41,102 bases of DNA from Acidobacteriota bacterium (GTDB lineage Bacteria > Acidobacteriota > Terriglobia > UBA7540): assembly GCA_902812415.1 (NCBI GenBank), contig CADDZJ010000027.1, positions 1-41,102 on the forward strand, read 5' to 3'. Under the pieces are notes generated by a model that had not been told where the DNA came from, did no database searches, and saw only the letters and a program-made list of their open reading frames with translations. A program made the translations under genes and the position numbers. Numbering within the stretch: position 1 is the first letter of the stretch; the number at the start of each line of letters is the position of its first letter. Shown piece after piece: positions 25,570-34,085 of this stretch.

Positions 25570-27165
25570 TCAAGGCGGAGTTATCCCCTGCTGCCGGGCA
25601 AGCTGCTGGGCGCGCTCCACCGATGGCGTTGAAATCTCCGCAAAGCGTTGCATTGTTTCCTGCGCTAGGGCTTTCTGGCCGGTTTGCCGATAAGCCTCGG
25701 CAAGCTCATAAAGGATGGGTTTGGCGTCACTCTGCGACGAGGCGGCCTTTAAGAGCGGAATCGCCTGCGCCGCCTCTCCATTCCTCAGGTATGCAAGCCC
25801 CAGCGAAGCTTGCGCCGGCAAATTGCCGGGCGAGAGGGCTATCGCCCGCTGGAGATAGGCGATGGAGTCTTTCACCCTGCCCAGGCGAAGCAGGGTATCG
25901 CCCATCTCGAAATTCAGTTCCGCGGATTCTGAATTCTGCAGAAGGAGCTTCGTGAGCAGCGGCAACGCTTCCTGATAGTCATGATCAAGCCATAGCGACC
26001 GGGCGAGGCCTTCCTGCAGTCTCCGGTTCACGGGCGAAAGCGCAGCCGCTTTTTTCCATTCTGCGACGGCGGAACGATATTGTCCCTGAATGTTGTCGGC
26101 TTCCGCCATCAGCTCATGAATTTCGGCAGACTCCGGCATTTGGGCAAGCCGTTGAAATGCGCGAAGCGCGAGTTGCTGGCCGGCGCGCGCCTGCCAATAA
26201 TATGCGGCAGGATCAGAGTTATTTTGCGCCTTGCTGATGACCTGCGCATAGCGACCCGCCAGAAAGTCGCAGGCCAGAGGGCTTCGAGCGCAATCAGGCG
26301 GAGGCAGGCTTCGTTCGCGCTCCTCTTCGATGGCGGCCCAGTCGCTATGGCCGGTGTTGCGATAAATTTCGGCCAGGGCGCGATGAATGCCGGGAAGATT
26401 GGCCGGCTTCGCCGCAAGAGCCTTTCGATAGAAGTAAAACGCCAGGCGGTATTGATCCTGACCGGCGAGCGATTCTGCCAGAAGCGCATCGTGGTAAGCC
26501 GATCCGGGCGCGACTTTTTCGATTTCCCGAAAGGCTCTCCGCGCAAGGGCTGCATAACTCAGCCCCAATCCCTGCCATGCCCTGGAATTATCAGGGTTTC
26601 GCTCTGTGATCTTTTGGAATTCTTCGATTGCTTCTCGCGGGCGCCCGGTTGAAAGAAGAGCTTCGCCCAATTGCAACTGAGCCAGGCTGTTATCCGGCTC
26701 TATTTTCAACGCTCGTCGAAGCGCGGCAATGGCTTCTTGTGATTGCCCAAGTTTCACTTCTGAAAGGCCGAGCATCAGCCATGCAGAGGCGTTCTCCGGC
26801 TGGCGCTTGGTCACTATGCGGAACTGGTTGACGGCCTCGCGGTATCGGCCGTCGGAATGCAAAGCCAGGCCGAGATTGAGATGCAACCCTGCGTTTTGCG
26901 GAAGGTCGTGGACGAGTTCCGTATAAAGCGCGACGGCTTGCTTGAAGTCGCCGGTTTCCATGGCCCGCTGGGCCTGCTGCGCCTTAGGCGCCAGATCGTT
27001 CGCCTGCGCCCATAAAATCCCGCTGGCGCACAATCCCACCGCCGATAGAAGCCAGATCGCGGAAGCGCGACCGTTTTTCCTCCACTTGCCCGCATCCCAA
27101 ACGTGTTGTTGCCGCTTCCACAAACTCTCAGTATATACACAACGGCATGATGCAGTGATGTTCAC
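25570..27165 (-). CDS. Exported tetratricopeptide-repeat protein
   Basis: This protein of up to 531 residues is made almost wholly of TPR units, for example GDFKQAVALYTELVHDLPQN, then repeated A-x-LGL-x-L patterns to the C-terminus. A hydrophobic stretch (AIWLLSAVGLCASGILWAQA, about 35-54) looks like a signal sequence preceded by a basic region, so the protein is probably periplasmic. The start is uncertain: the frame opens at a GTG (27165) next to a family A repeat, and an in-frame TTG about 14 codons later is possible. TPR arrays bind protein partners. The adjacent propeller lipoprotein is the natural candidate. Confidence 0.83.
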   Translation of the reverse strand: MNITASCRCVYTESLWKRQQHVWDAGKWRKNGRASAIWLLSAVGLCASGILWAQANDLAPKAQQAQRAMETGDFKQAVALYTELVHDLPQNAGLHLNLGLALHSDGRYREAVNQFRIVTKRQPENASAWLMLGLSEVKLGQSQEAIAALRRALKIEPDNSLAQLQLGEALLSTGRPREAIEEFQKITERNPDNSRAWQGLGLSYAALARRAFREIEKVAPGSAYHDALLAESLAGQDQYRLAFYFYRKALAAKPANLPGIHRALAEIYRNTGHSDWAAIEEERERSLPPPDCARSPLACDFLAGRYAQVISKAQNNSDPAAYYWQARAGQQLALRAFQRLAQMPESAEIHELMAEADNIQGQYRSAVAEWKKAAALSPVNRRLQEGLARSLWLDHDYQEALPLLTKLLLQNSESAELNFEMGDTLLRLGRVKDSIAYLQRAIALSPGNLPAQASLGLAYLRNGEAAQAIPLLKAASSQSDAKPILYELAEAYRQTGQKALAQETMQRFAEISTPSVERAQQLARQQGITPP

Positions 27166-27169
27166 TTAC

Positions 27170-27214
27170 CCTAAGCGAAACTACAGGGATTCTTTGCTCT
27201 CGCTCAAGATGACA
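27170..27214. repeat. Family A repeat, right half
   Basis: A right arm, GGGATTCTTTGCTCTCGCTC followed by AAGATGACA. The stem is partly broken (ATTCT against AAGAT). It abuts the possible start of the TPR gene and may carry its promoter. Confidence 0.65.
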
Positions 27215-27274
27215 GGCTATCGACTTTATCAGTCTGCTTTCGTCACACCACGCGAGCCTCTGAAGCAAAGGCTT

Positions 27275-27380
27275 AGAAGCTGTGAAAATATCGAATCTGT
27301 CATGCTGAACGCAGTGAAGCATCTCGGTATTTTACGGAAAAACGAAATACTGGGATCCTTCGCTCTCGCTCAGGATGACA
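27275..27380. repeat. Family A element, inverted near-copy of the one at 2398-2530
   Basis: The core is 27298-27380. The sequence from AGAAGCTGTGAAAATATCGA onward matches the reverse complement of the 2426-2530 segment with few differences, and the core lengths are 83 and 82 bp. Stems are ATGCT/AGCAT and ATCCT/AGGAT. It lies between the TonB receptor 3' end and the TPR gene. Confidence 0.85.
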
Positions 27381-27406
27381 GCCGCCCCGAATTTATTCGC
27401 ACCAAT

Positions 27407-30400
27407 TCAGAAGCTGATCTTGAGGCCCAGTTGGATATTCCGCGGACTGTTAATCGTTCCGAAAGCCTGCCCAAAGGTATTGCTGCTGAAGAAGCTGTCA
27501 ATCGTCCCAAATAGTCCGCCGAATTGCGGAGTGTTAAAAAGGTTCAGAAAATCGGCCCTGAATTGCACGCCCACGCGCTCGGTCGCCTGGAAGGTCTTGG
27601 CCAGGCTGAAGTCAACATTCCGAATCCAATCTTCGCGTAGATTTGAAATGTACCGAGGCGAATTGCCGATCGTAAAAGGGGGCGCCGCAACCCACGCCAC
27701 CGGTTGAGTGGGGCTCGAGCAGCCGGAACGGATCGTGGGATTGCCCGAGGAGTCGAGGAGCAGGGAACAGGTGTTAAACCACTGCGCGGGCGTGCGGTTC
27801 GGAATATTCAAAGCTTTGGCGCTGACCAGGTTAGGGTAGCCCACCTGGAAGCCATAGTTTCCGTTGAGATTAGGGCCTTGAACCTGAATCGGAAAGCCGC
27901 TTTGCAGCCGCACGATTGTTGAGGCCTGCCAGCCGCCGATCACCTGATTGAGCGCGCCAGTTGCACCTCCGGCAAACCGCTTGCCGCTGCCGAAGGGAAG
28001 CTGATAAACCAGGCTGGTGACAAAGCTCTGCGGAATATCCGCCGCTCCGACCGAGTAATCCAGTTTGCGATTGTAATAATCGCGCCAAGTATCGCTGATT
28101 TCCCAGCCCTGATTTTCCGACGCATCATCAAGCTCTTTGGACCATTGATAATCCGCCAGCAGCATCAGACCGTTGGAAAACCGACGCGTGAATTTAAGGG
28201 TCAAAGCGTCGTAATTGGCCGTCGCTCCCGGAAGAGAGCGGGTGAAATTGATGTTCCCAAACTCAGGGTAGGGCATCAGCAGTTGAGATTGAGCGATGGT
28301 AGGCCCGTTCAGAAAACTTCCCGGGATAAGACCGGCGAATGGATTGGCCACCTGGTTGTTGAGGGCATTCCCCATGCTGAGGTACTGGGGATTCAGTTGG
28401 TTGGCGTTCAGGCTGGGATTGCCAAAAACGAGGTCACGCGCTCCCCAGCCGTTGAAACCTACGGTCAAGACCGTTCCGGGCGAGAATTCATACTGAATGT
28501 CAAAGCTGTAATTCTGCATGTAACCGGTGGGGTGCGGCCCCTTGGGCCAGATCTGGAACAGCCCTTGTCCCACCTGGGTCAGCAGACCCTGAGCGTTGCC
28601 GGTGGGCTGGCTCTTGCCATTCGGAAAGGGATTGCTCAGAAGGTTTTGAGGGATGAAGCCCCCGCCTCCCACGCTGCTTACCCAGGCGGTGGAAGTCGAG
28701 AACCCTTCCGATTGCCCTGGGCTGTCAAACGTGATGAGCGCTGAAGGCTGCATGTAGAAGACTCCAAAGCCCGCGCGCACCACAAGATTCGGCTTGACCT
28801 CGTAGGCCAGGCCCACGCGCGGCGCGAAATTGGTAGTATCCGTCTGCCACAGGCCACGGTTGCCCGGGCTGGCGTAAACGAACCCGCCTTTCAGAGGCAG
28901 CCCGGTGGACTGGCTGAGAGGATTTGTGGCGTTGAAATCAAACAGGCTCCAACGATTAAACCGCTCGGTCGCTCCGGGCTGGATTTCATACCGCAGGCCG
29001 TAAATCAGGTTGAGCTTGCGGGTCGCATGCCACGTATCCTGCGCGTAAAGGGCGTAGTAGGGCATGCTGGCGGCGATATCGGGATTGAGTTGAGCGCTGC
29101 CGCCTGATCCGGTTCCGAGCAGGAGGGAAGCAACGCTGTTTCCGGTAATGCTGCTGTCCTGCTGGGCAATCGAGCCTGAGGTCATCCCACGGTTGAAATT
29201 GAACTGGGCGCTGAACCGGTCAATATTGTTCAGCAGGTCTGACTCGCCCATAAAGCCAAACTGGATGGCGTGCGCGCCCCTCACGTGCGTCGCGTTGACT
29301 TGCAACGTATTGGCGTAGCGGACGAAGTTCCGAACCTCATCATCGCCTAACGAGGAATAATTCTCGAAGTTGAAATTCGGAATAAGCTGCGCCTGAAACT
29401 CGGCAGGGTTAAGGCCGACGCTTGCCGGCGTCAGGACTCCGGTGCTGGGCGAAACCTGAGACTCATTCCAGCGGCTGGCGGACACCAGAACGTTGATGAC
29501 CGTCGTCGGGCTGGGCACAATGGTGTTTCCCCACACGGCCTGGTAGTCGGGATTTTTGCCGTTAAAGTTGGTGTCCGCGCCATTGCAGTAAAAGCAGGGA
29601 ACATTGTTGTTCACCCGGATTCCCTGCGTCCAGCGAACAAACATGGTGTGTTTGGCGCTGTGGGCCCAATCGATGCGGCCGCTCACAATGTCATTCACCA
29701 CGTCTCCCGCGCCGACTTTAAAGAAGTTGTTGGCCTGGGTCATGGCGTCTCCGGGCCGGTTCGGCGCCGGAAACAAACCCATCACCTTTTGCCCGACCGC
29801 ATCGATCAAATTCTGTGGAATGGCATTTCCCGAGCAGGTATTCGGGTAGGTGACGCCCACACAGGAGGCGTCGAACGGATCGCGCAGAAACTGTCCGGGA
29901 TTGTTCGGGTCGGGGCGCGTTGAGAAAGGATTGTAAATTACAGCCAGCGACCCGTCGGGATTGTAGGTCTGGGAAAAATCACCGCTGCGCTGCGCCGTGG
30001 TGGGCACGCTCTGAAGGCCGCTGTCGGAGGAGTAAGGCTGGCGAAGTCCGTCATAGGCGGCAAAGAAATAAACGCGCCGGCTCTTGGAGATCGCTCCGCC
30101 GATGTCGCCGCCAAACTCGTTCCGCTTGAAGGGAGGCTTCCCGGATCCGAAGGCATTATCGCTCCAGGAGTTGGCGTCCAAAGCGCTGTTCCGGAAATAA
30201 TCGTAGGCTTCGCCGTGAAGCTGATTGCTACCGCTCTTGGTCACAATGCTGACCACGCCGCCGCCGGTTCTGCCATACTGGGCGTCATAGGTGCTTCGGG
30301 TCACCTGCATTTCCTGCACGGTATCGATGGCGGGCAACACCATGAGTCCGCCCCAGTCCGAAGCGGTGGAGGGTATGCCGTCAATGAGGATCAGGTTGTT

Positions 30401-31018
30401 CATGTCCCGGCCGCCATTCAGAGCAAACCGGCTCTGATCCTGAGGGTCCACATCATTGCTGAGCCCCGAGGAACCCCCTTCGCCGAGCGCCGTCGTGCCC
30501 GCCATGGCGAAGACAAAAGCAAAGGGAGTGCGGAGGCTGGTGGGAAGCGCTTCCACCATCGCCCGCGTGAGCGTGGTGGACTGGTTTGCAGACTGCGTAT
30601 CCAGCATCACCCCGCGCGCGGAAACCTGAACGGTTTGCGACACCGACCCAAGTTGCAGCGTAATGTTCAACGCTGCGGACCGGGCGGCAAGCAGGGTGAT
30701 GCCGCTCTGCACGTACTTCTTGAAGCCGGTCGCTGTGGCGGTCAGCTCATAGGTGCCGGGGGCAAGCTGGGAAAACGTATAGCGCCCGTCAGAGGCCGTC
30801 ACCGCGTGCCGCACCGCATTGGTGTTGGTGTCTCTCAATTCCAGGGCCGCATTGGCGACCACCGCGCCCTGCGGGTCGGTCACGATTCCGGTCAGGGTTG
30901 CCGTAAAGACCTGGCCCAGGCCATTCGCGGCTCCGAAAAGAAAGACAGCTAAAGCGAGAATCCACAGGCCGTCACCTGTGGGCCGAAAACAGGAAACAGC
31001 AGCTTGATAACGCTTCAT
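27407..31018 (-). CDS. Oar-like TonB-dependent outer-membrane receptor
   Basis: This 1203-residue receptor has a signal peptide (hydrophobic core about 18-33), an N-terminal carboxypeptidase-regulatory-like domain (TLTGIVTDPQGAVVANAALEL to about 125), a TonB plug domain (about 145-270: RFALNGGRDMNNLILIDGIP, then STYDAQYGRTGGGVVSIVTKSG) and a long 22-strand-type barrel ending NIQLGLKISF with the required terminal aromatic. Such CarboxypepD_reg/Oar proteins are greatly expanded in Acidobacteriota and are thought to import large or rare substrates, often oligosaccharides. No SusD-like partner is adjacent. The ATG has a GGAGG ribosome-binding site and a good promoter. It is divergent from the LacI gene. 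Confidence 0.95.
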   Translation of the reverse strand: MKRYQAAVSCFRPTGDGLWILALAVFLFGAANGLGQVFTATLTGIVTDPQGAVVANAALELRDTNTNAVRHAVTASDGRYTFSQLAPGTYELTATATGFKKYVQSGITLLAARSAALNITLQLGSVSQTVQVSARGVMLDTQSANQSTTLTRAMVEALPTSLRTPFAFVFAMAGTTALGEGGSSGLSNDVDPQDQSRFALNGGRDMNNLILIDGIPSTASDWGGLMVLPAIDTVQEMQVTRSTYDAQYGRTGGGVVSIVTKSGSNQLHGEAYDYFRNSALDANSWSDNAFGSGKPPFKRNEFGGDIGGAISKSRRVYFFAAYDGLRQPYSSDSGLQSVPTTAQRSGDFSQTYNPDGSLAVIYNPFSTRPDPNNPGQFLRDPFDASCVGVTYPNTCSGNAIPQNLIDAVGQKVMGLFPAPNRPGDAMTQANNFFKVGAGDVVNDIVSGRIDWAHSAKHTMFVRWTQGIRVNNNVPCFYCNGADTNFNGKNPDYQAVWGNTIVPSPTTVINVLVSASRWNESQVSPSTGVLTPASVGLNPAEFQAQLIPNFNFENYSSLGDDEVRNFVRYANTLQVNATHVRGAHAIQFGFMGESDLLNNIDRFSAQFNFNRGMTSGSIAQQDSSITGNSVASLLLGTGSGGSAQLNPDIAASMPYYALYAQDTWHATRKLNLIYGLRYEIQPGATERFNRWSLFDFNATNPLSQSTGLPLKGGFVYASPGNRGLWQTDTTNFAPRVGLAYEVKPNLVVRAGFGVFYMQPSALITFDSPGQSEGFSTSTAWVSSVGGGGFIPQNLLSNPFPNGKSQPTGNAQGLLTQVGQGLFQIWPKGPHPTGYMQNYSFDIQYEFSPGTVLTVGFNGWGARDLVFGNPSLNANQLNPQYLSMGNALNNQVANPFAGLIPGSFLNGPTIAQSQLLMPYPEFGNINFTRSLPGATANYDALTLKFTRRFSNGLMLLADYQWSKELDDASENQGWEISDTWRDYYNRKLDYSVGAADIPQSFVTSLVYQLPFGSGKRFAGGATGALNQVIGGWQASTIVRLQSGFPIQVQGPNLNGNYGFQVGYPNLVSAKALNIPNRTPAQWFNTCSLLLDSSGNPTIRSGCSSPTQPVAWVAAPPFTIGNSPRYISNLREDWIRNVDFSLAKTFQATERVGVQFRADFLNLFNTPQFGGLFGTIDSFFSSNTFGQAFGTINSPRNIQLGLKISF

Positions 31019-31038
31019 AGAGAACCTCCGTCCCGCGA

Positions 31039-31068
31039 ATTAAAGCATTAACTCATGGGCGCTGTCAA
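31039..31068 (-). promoter_or_regulatory. Sigma-70-type promoter of the TonB receptor gene
   Basis: On the minus strand a perfect TTGACA (31063-31068) is followed after 18 bases by TTTAAT (31039-31044). Transcription would start near 31032, giving a leader of only about 14 bases containing the CGGAGGT ribosome-binding site. Confidence 0.6.
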
Positions 31069-31162
31069 GGATCAAGTTGGGCAATATTTGAACCGATATA
31101 TTCCTTGTAGAATAGGGGTTTTAATGAATTCTCAGCGATCATCGAACAAATCCGAATTGGGC

Positions 31163-31210
31163 CATTTAAATGATTAAATAAGGATTAAATCAGGCGCTTT
31201 TGGCTATAAT
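31163..31210 (+). promoter_or_regulatory. Palindrome, phased direct repeats and -10 box upstream of lacI-type gene
   Basis: A perfect 10-bp palindrome CATTTAAATG (31163-31172) is followed by two GATTAAAT direct repeats (31172-31179 and 31183-31190) spaced 11 bases apart, about one helical turn. A consensus TATAAT lies at 31205-31210. The pattern suggests a protein-binding site upstream of the regulator gene. Autoregulation by the LacI protein is inference. Confidence 0.45.
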
Positions 31211-31221
31211 CAGAAATCAGC

Positions 31222-32250
31222 ATGGCAAGCATCAAAGAGATCGCGGCCCTGGCTCGAGTTTCGACCGCAACAGTTTCGCACGTCCTCAATCGCAGCGCCT
31301 ACGTAAGTCCTGAGCTCGAGGCTCGCGTGATGAAGGCGGCGCAGGCGTTGAACTATCAGCCCAACCAGCTTGCCCGAAGCCTCCGCACCCGGCAAACGAG
31401 AACCGTGGGGATGATTATTCCCAATATCACGAACCCCTTTTTTCCGGAGGTGGTGCGGGCGGTGGAGGACGTTCTCAATCGCGAAGGGTACACGCTGGTG
31501 CTGGGGAATTCCGACTACAACATTCAGAAAGAAGAGGCATACTACCGGACTTTCATGGCCAAGCGTGTGGACGGGCTGATTCTTGAAATTACGCCCGTCA
31601 AGCCGCCTCAGCACCTTTATCGCCATGACTGGGAAGAAGTTCCGGTGGTTTATATTGATCGGCTTTACCAGGGCCTCGGGGGCGATGTGGTTCTGGTGGA
31701 TAGCCTTGCGGGCAGCTATGAAGCCGTGTGTCACCTGCTCGATAGGGGTCACCGCCGCATCGGCGTCATCACCGGCCCGCTCAGCATGCTGATGGCTTCG
31801 AAAAGGCTTCGCGGTTATCGGATTGCATTGAGGCGTCGCGGCCTCGCTCCCGATCAGGACTTGATTCGGGAAGGCCGGTTTGATTTTCAGTCGGGCTATG
31901 AGCATGCCCGAAGTCTTCTGCAGCTTCCTTCGCCCCCGACGGCCATCTATGCCTGCAATGGATTGATGGCGCTTGGGTGCCTTCAGGCGATTCGGGAACG
32001 AAAACTGAAATGTCCGGAAGAGATCGCGCTGGTCAGCTTCGATGATCTTTCGATTTTTGAGATGATGCAGCCGCCCCTCACCGCCGTGTCGCAACCTGTT
32101 TATGAAATCGGCTCGAAGGCCGCTGAAATGCTGATCGAACGCATCTCGGGAAAAGTGACGGGGCCTCCGCGACGAAAAATCCTCAGGACTCGATTGATTG
32201 TTCGAGAGTCCAGCAATGGCCGTCTTTGGCGTTGTCTCAGCGCCCCGTGA
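31222..32250 (+). CDS. LacI-family transcriptional regulator
   Basis: This 342-residue repressor-type protein has an N-terminal helix-turn-helix (about 3-25, IKEIAALARVSTATVSHVLN), the hinge helix QLARSLRTRQT, and a periplasmic-binding-protein-like sugar sensor domain (about 60-340). It should bind a palindromic operator and respond to a sugar-derived ligand. Its place between the divergent TonB receptor gene and the convergent GH10 gene points to control of glycan uptake and breakdown. The ATG lies only 11 bases after the TATAAT and has no ribosome-binding site, so the mRNA may be leaderless. Confidence 0.93.
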   Translation: MASIKEIAALARVSTATVSHVLNRSAYVSPELEARVMKAAQALNYQPNQLARSLRTRQTRTVGMIIPNITNPFFPEVVRAVEDVLNREGYTLVLGNSDYNIQKEEAYYRTFMAKRVDGLILEITPVKPPQHLYRHDWEEVPVVYIDRLYQGLGGDVVLVDSLAGSYEAVCHLLDRGHRRIGVITGPLSMLMASKRLRGYRIALRRRGLAPDQDLIREGRFDFQSGYEHARSLLQLPSPPTAIYACNGLMALGCLQAIRERKLKCPEEIALVSFDDLSIFEMMQPPLTAVSQPVYEIGSKAAEMLIERISGKVTGPPRRKILRTRLIVRESSNGRLWRCLSAP

Positions 32251-32309
32251 TTGACCGGCCGCTGAGAAACGTTTTGACCATCTCATGGGGAGCCCTTCAC
32301 CTGCCTGGC

Positions 32310-34001
32310 TCAACCCATGCCTCGGGCAGGCAGTCGTTTCCATTGTTTCTGCAATTTTGCCAGCCGGTGGAAAACCTCCTTTCGTGTTCCATCCGGCGAC
32401 GCGAGCAATCCGCCGTTTGGCACCCATGAATAAGGGTCAACAAAGTCATACCAACTGATGGCGTGAATGTAAGGCTTGCTGTAGGCGAGGGTGTACAGAT
32501 CCTCCATCCATTCGGCCTGAAGATTCTCATCCCAGGGCCGATGCCAGGCGTAGAGGCCGGTTGGCAATTCAAGCCTTCCTGATTCCACCGAAAGTTTCGT
32601 CGGCCCCGAAGAAACGCCGATTTCCGTCACGTATATCGGCTTGCCAAGGCTGGCGAATTTCTCGACGATCAGGGCGATATCCGCCAGATCACGGTCGGGA
32701 AAATAGAGCTGAATGCCCGTGATATTGAAATCGACGCCGGCCTCGATAAGTTGCCTGACGAATTGAAATGGCGTGCGCTGAGGGTACTTTGCTTCAAGCT
32801 CTCCCCATTTTCTCTTCTGCACGTAATCGCCGAAAAGGCAGCAATTGTTAATGAGGCGGAGCACCTTCGGGTTGGTAGCCCGAGCCACTTCGCAGGCCAG
32901 TCGCGTGACTTCGATCGTTTGTTCGTGATTAAGCTGGCATTCATTGGACCAGTCGTGCAACTCATTCACCACTTCCCAGGCGTACATCCCATCGCCGTAA
33001 TGGCTCACCACGCTTCGCGCGTGCCTTTCCACAAACTTCAGAAGCTCGCTGTATTTCATCCGCTTGAGCCACTCCGGAGTGGTGGTCCTGTAAAAATAGA
33101 GAATCGGCCTTCCTTCAACGGTGATATTCCGGGCGCGAAGATCGTTGAAAAGCGCGGTGCGAAGAGCAAACCGCTCCTGGCCCGGCGCCGGTTCAAAGTC
33201 GTCAATAAAACCGCCCTCCAGATAGTGCGTGATGGTGGCGTAGTTGAAGAGTTCCGTAAACCGGGAAAGGAAAAGCTGCACATTCATCTGGAAATAAGCC
33301 CGCGCGTCGCAACCGAAGAAAAACGCCGGACGATAACCCGCGCGTCCGATGTCGTGCCGGGCCTTTTCAAGCTCCATCTTTTCGCTCGCCCAAAGGGCGT
33401 AAAGCAGGGATTTCTGCGCGAGCTGAGCGCACGTCTCATGAGCGGGCTGAGCCTTTCGCGCGTCTTCCAGATACCCTTCCGATAGGTCAGCAAGCGCTTG
33501 CGCCTCGCGGGAGGGCTTCCACCCTTGCTCGAGGAAGAGATTCAGCCGCTTTCTATTCCGAGCGACGCGGCTTTCCGCCAGTTCAAAATTCAGGTTGAGG
33601 GTCGCTGAGCGCCCCGCCTCGGGAAGCTCATAAAATTCACCGCCATGATCTGCCGTGAGATAGAGATAACCGAACGGTTCCACATCCCAGCGGACATTGA
33701 TCCCAAACTTTTTCTTTCCTTTCGTATCGAAAATTCTCACCCCTTGCGCGTCTGCGGTAATGCCTGCATAGAAAGCGTCCCAGTTTGAATCGGTGACGTA
33801 GCTCCCTTCAAACCAGCGAGGTTCTGGCCCGGGAGGGATGAAATACGGGCGGAACACCAGTTCCCCTGCCGCGGCTGAGCGTTCAGCCTTGCGGTCCGTC
33901 AGAATGATCGGGGCGGCAGAGGAGTTCTCCCAGGTCAAGGCGGCGCTCGCGCCGCTCAGCGCCGATTGTTTCATAAAACTTCGTCGATTGATGTTTGGCA
34001 T
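32310..34001 (-). CDS. Tat-exported, divergent GH10-type glycoside hydrolase
   Basis: A 563-residue protein with a twin-arginine signal (NRRSFMK, residues 5-11). An N-terminal domain (about 45-200) of unknown type precedes a GH10 TIM barrel (about 225-545). Both catalytic glutamates of GH10 are recognisable: acid/base E347 in WEVVNELHD and nucleophile E460 in IYVTEIGVS. However, the usual beta-3 motif (GHTLVWH-like) reads GRPILYFYR, and the ENxMK substrate motif is absent from the expected place (FNYATITHYLEGGF). Clan-A xylanase activity is therefore not assured, and a different beta-linked substrate is possible. It is convergent with the LacI gene and lies 84 bases after the start of acs. 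Confidence 0.82.
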   Translation of the reverse strand: MPNINRRSFMKQSALSGASAALTWENSSAAPIILTDRKAERSAAAGELVFRPYFIPPGPEPRWFEGSYVTDSNWDAFYAGITADAQGVRIFDTKGKKKFGINVRWDVEPFGYLYLTADHGGEFYELPEAGRSATLNLNFELAESRVARNRKRLNLFLEQGWKPSREAQALADLSEGYLEDARKAQPAHETCAQLAQKSLLYALWASEKMELEKARHDIGRAGYRPAFFFGCDARAYFQMNVQLFLSRFTELFNYATITHYLEGGFIDDFEPAPGQERFALRTALFNDLRARNITVEGRPILYFYRTTTPEWLKRMKYSELLKFVERHARSVVSHYGDGMYAWEVVNELHDWSNECQLNHEQTIEVTRLACEVARATNPKVLRLINNCCLFGDYVQKRKWGELEAKYPQRTPFQFVRQLIEAGVDFNITGIQLYFPDRDLADIALIVEKFASLGKPIYVTEIGVSSGPTKLSVESGRLELPTGLYAWHRPWDENLQAEWMEDLYTLAYSKPYIHAISWYDFVDPYSWVPNGGLLASPDGTRKEVFHRLAKLQKQWKRLPARGMG

Positions 34002-34085
34002 GAGAGAGGCTTCCGGTCGTCCGGCGCGAAGGGTGGAAAAAATAGGTGAGAGAACTTACGAAGCGCAGCTCTTAGTCCCCAGGGT

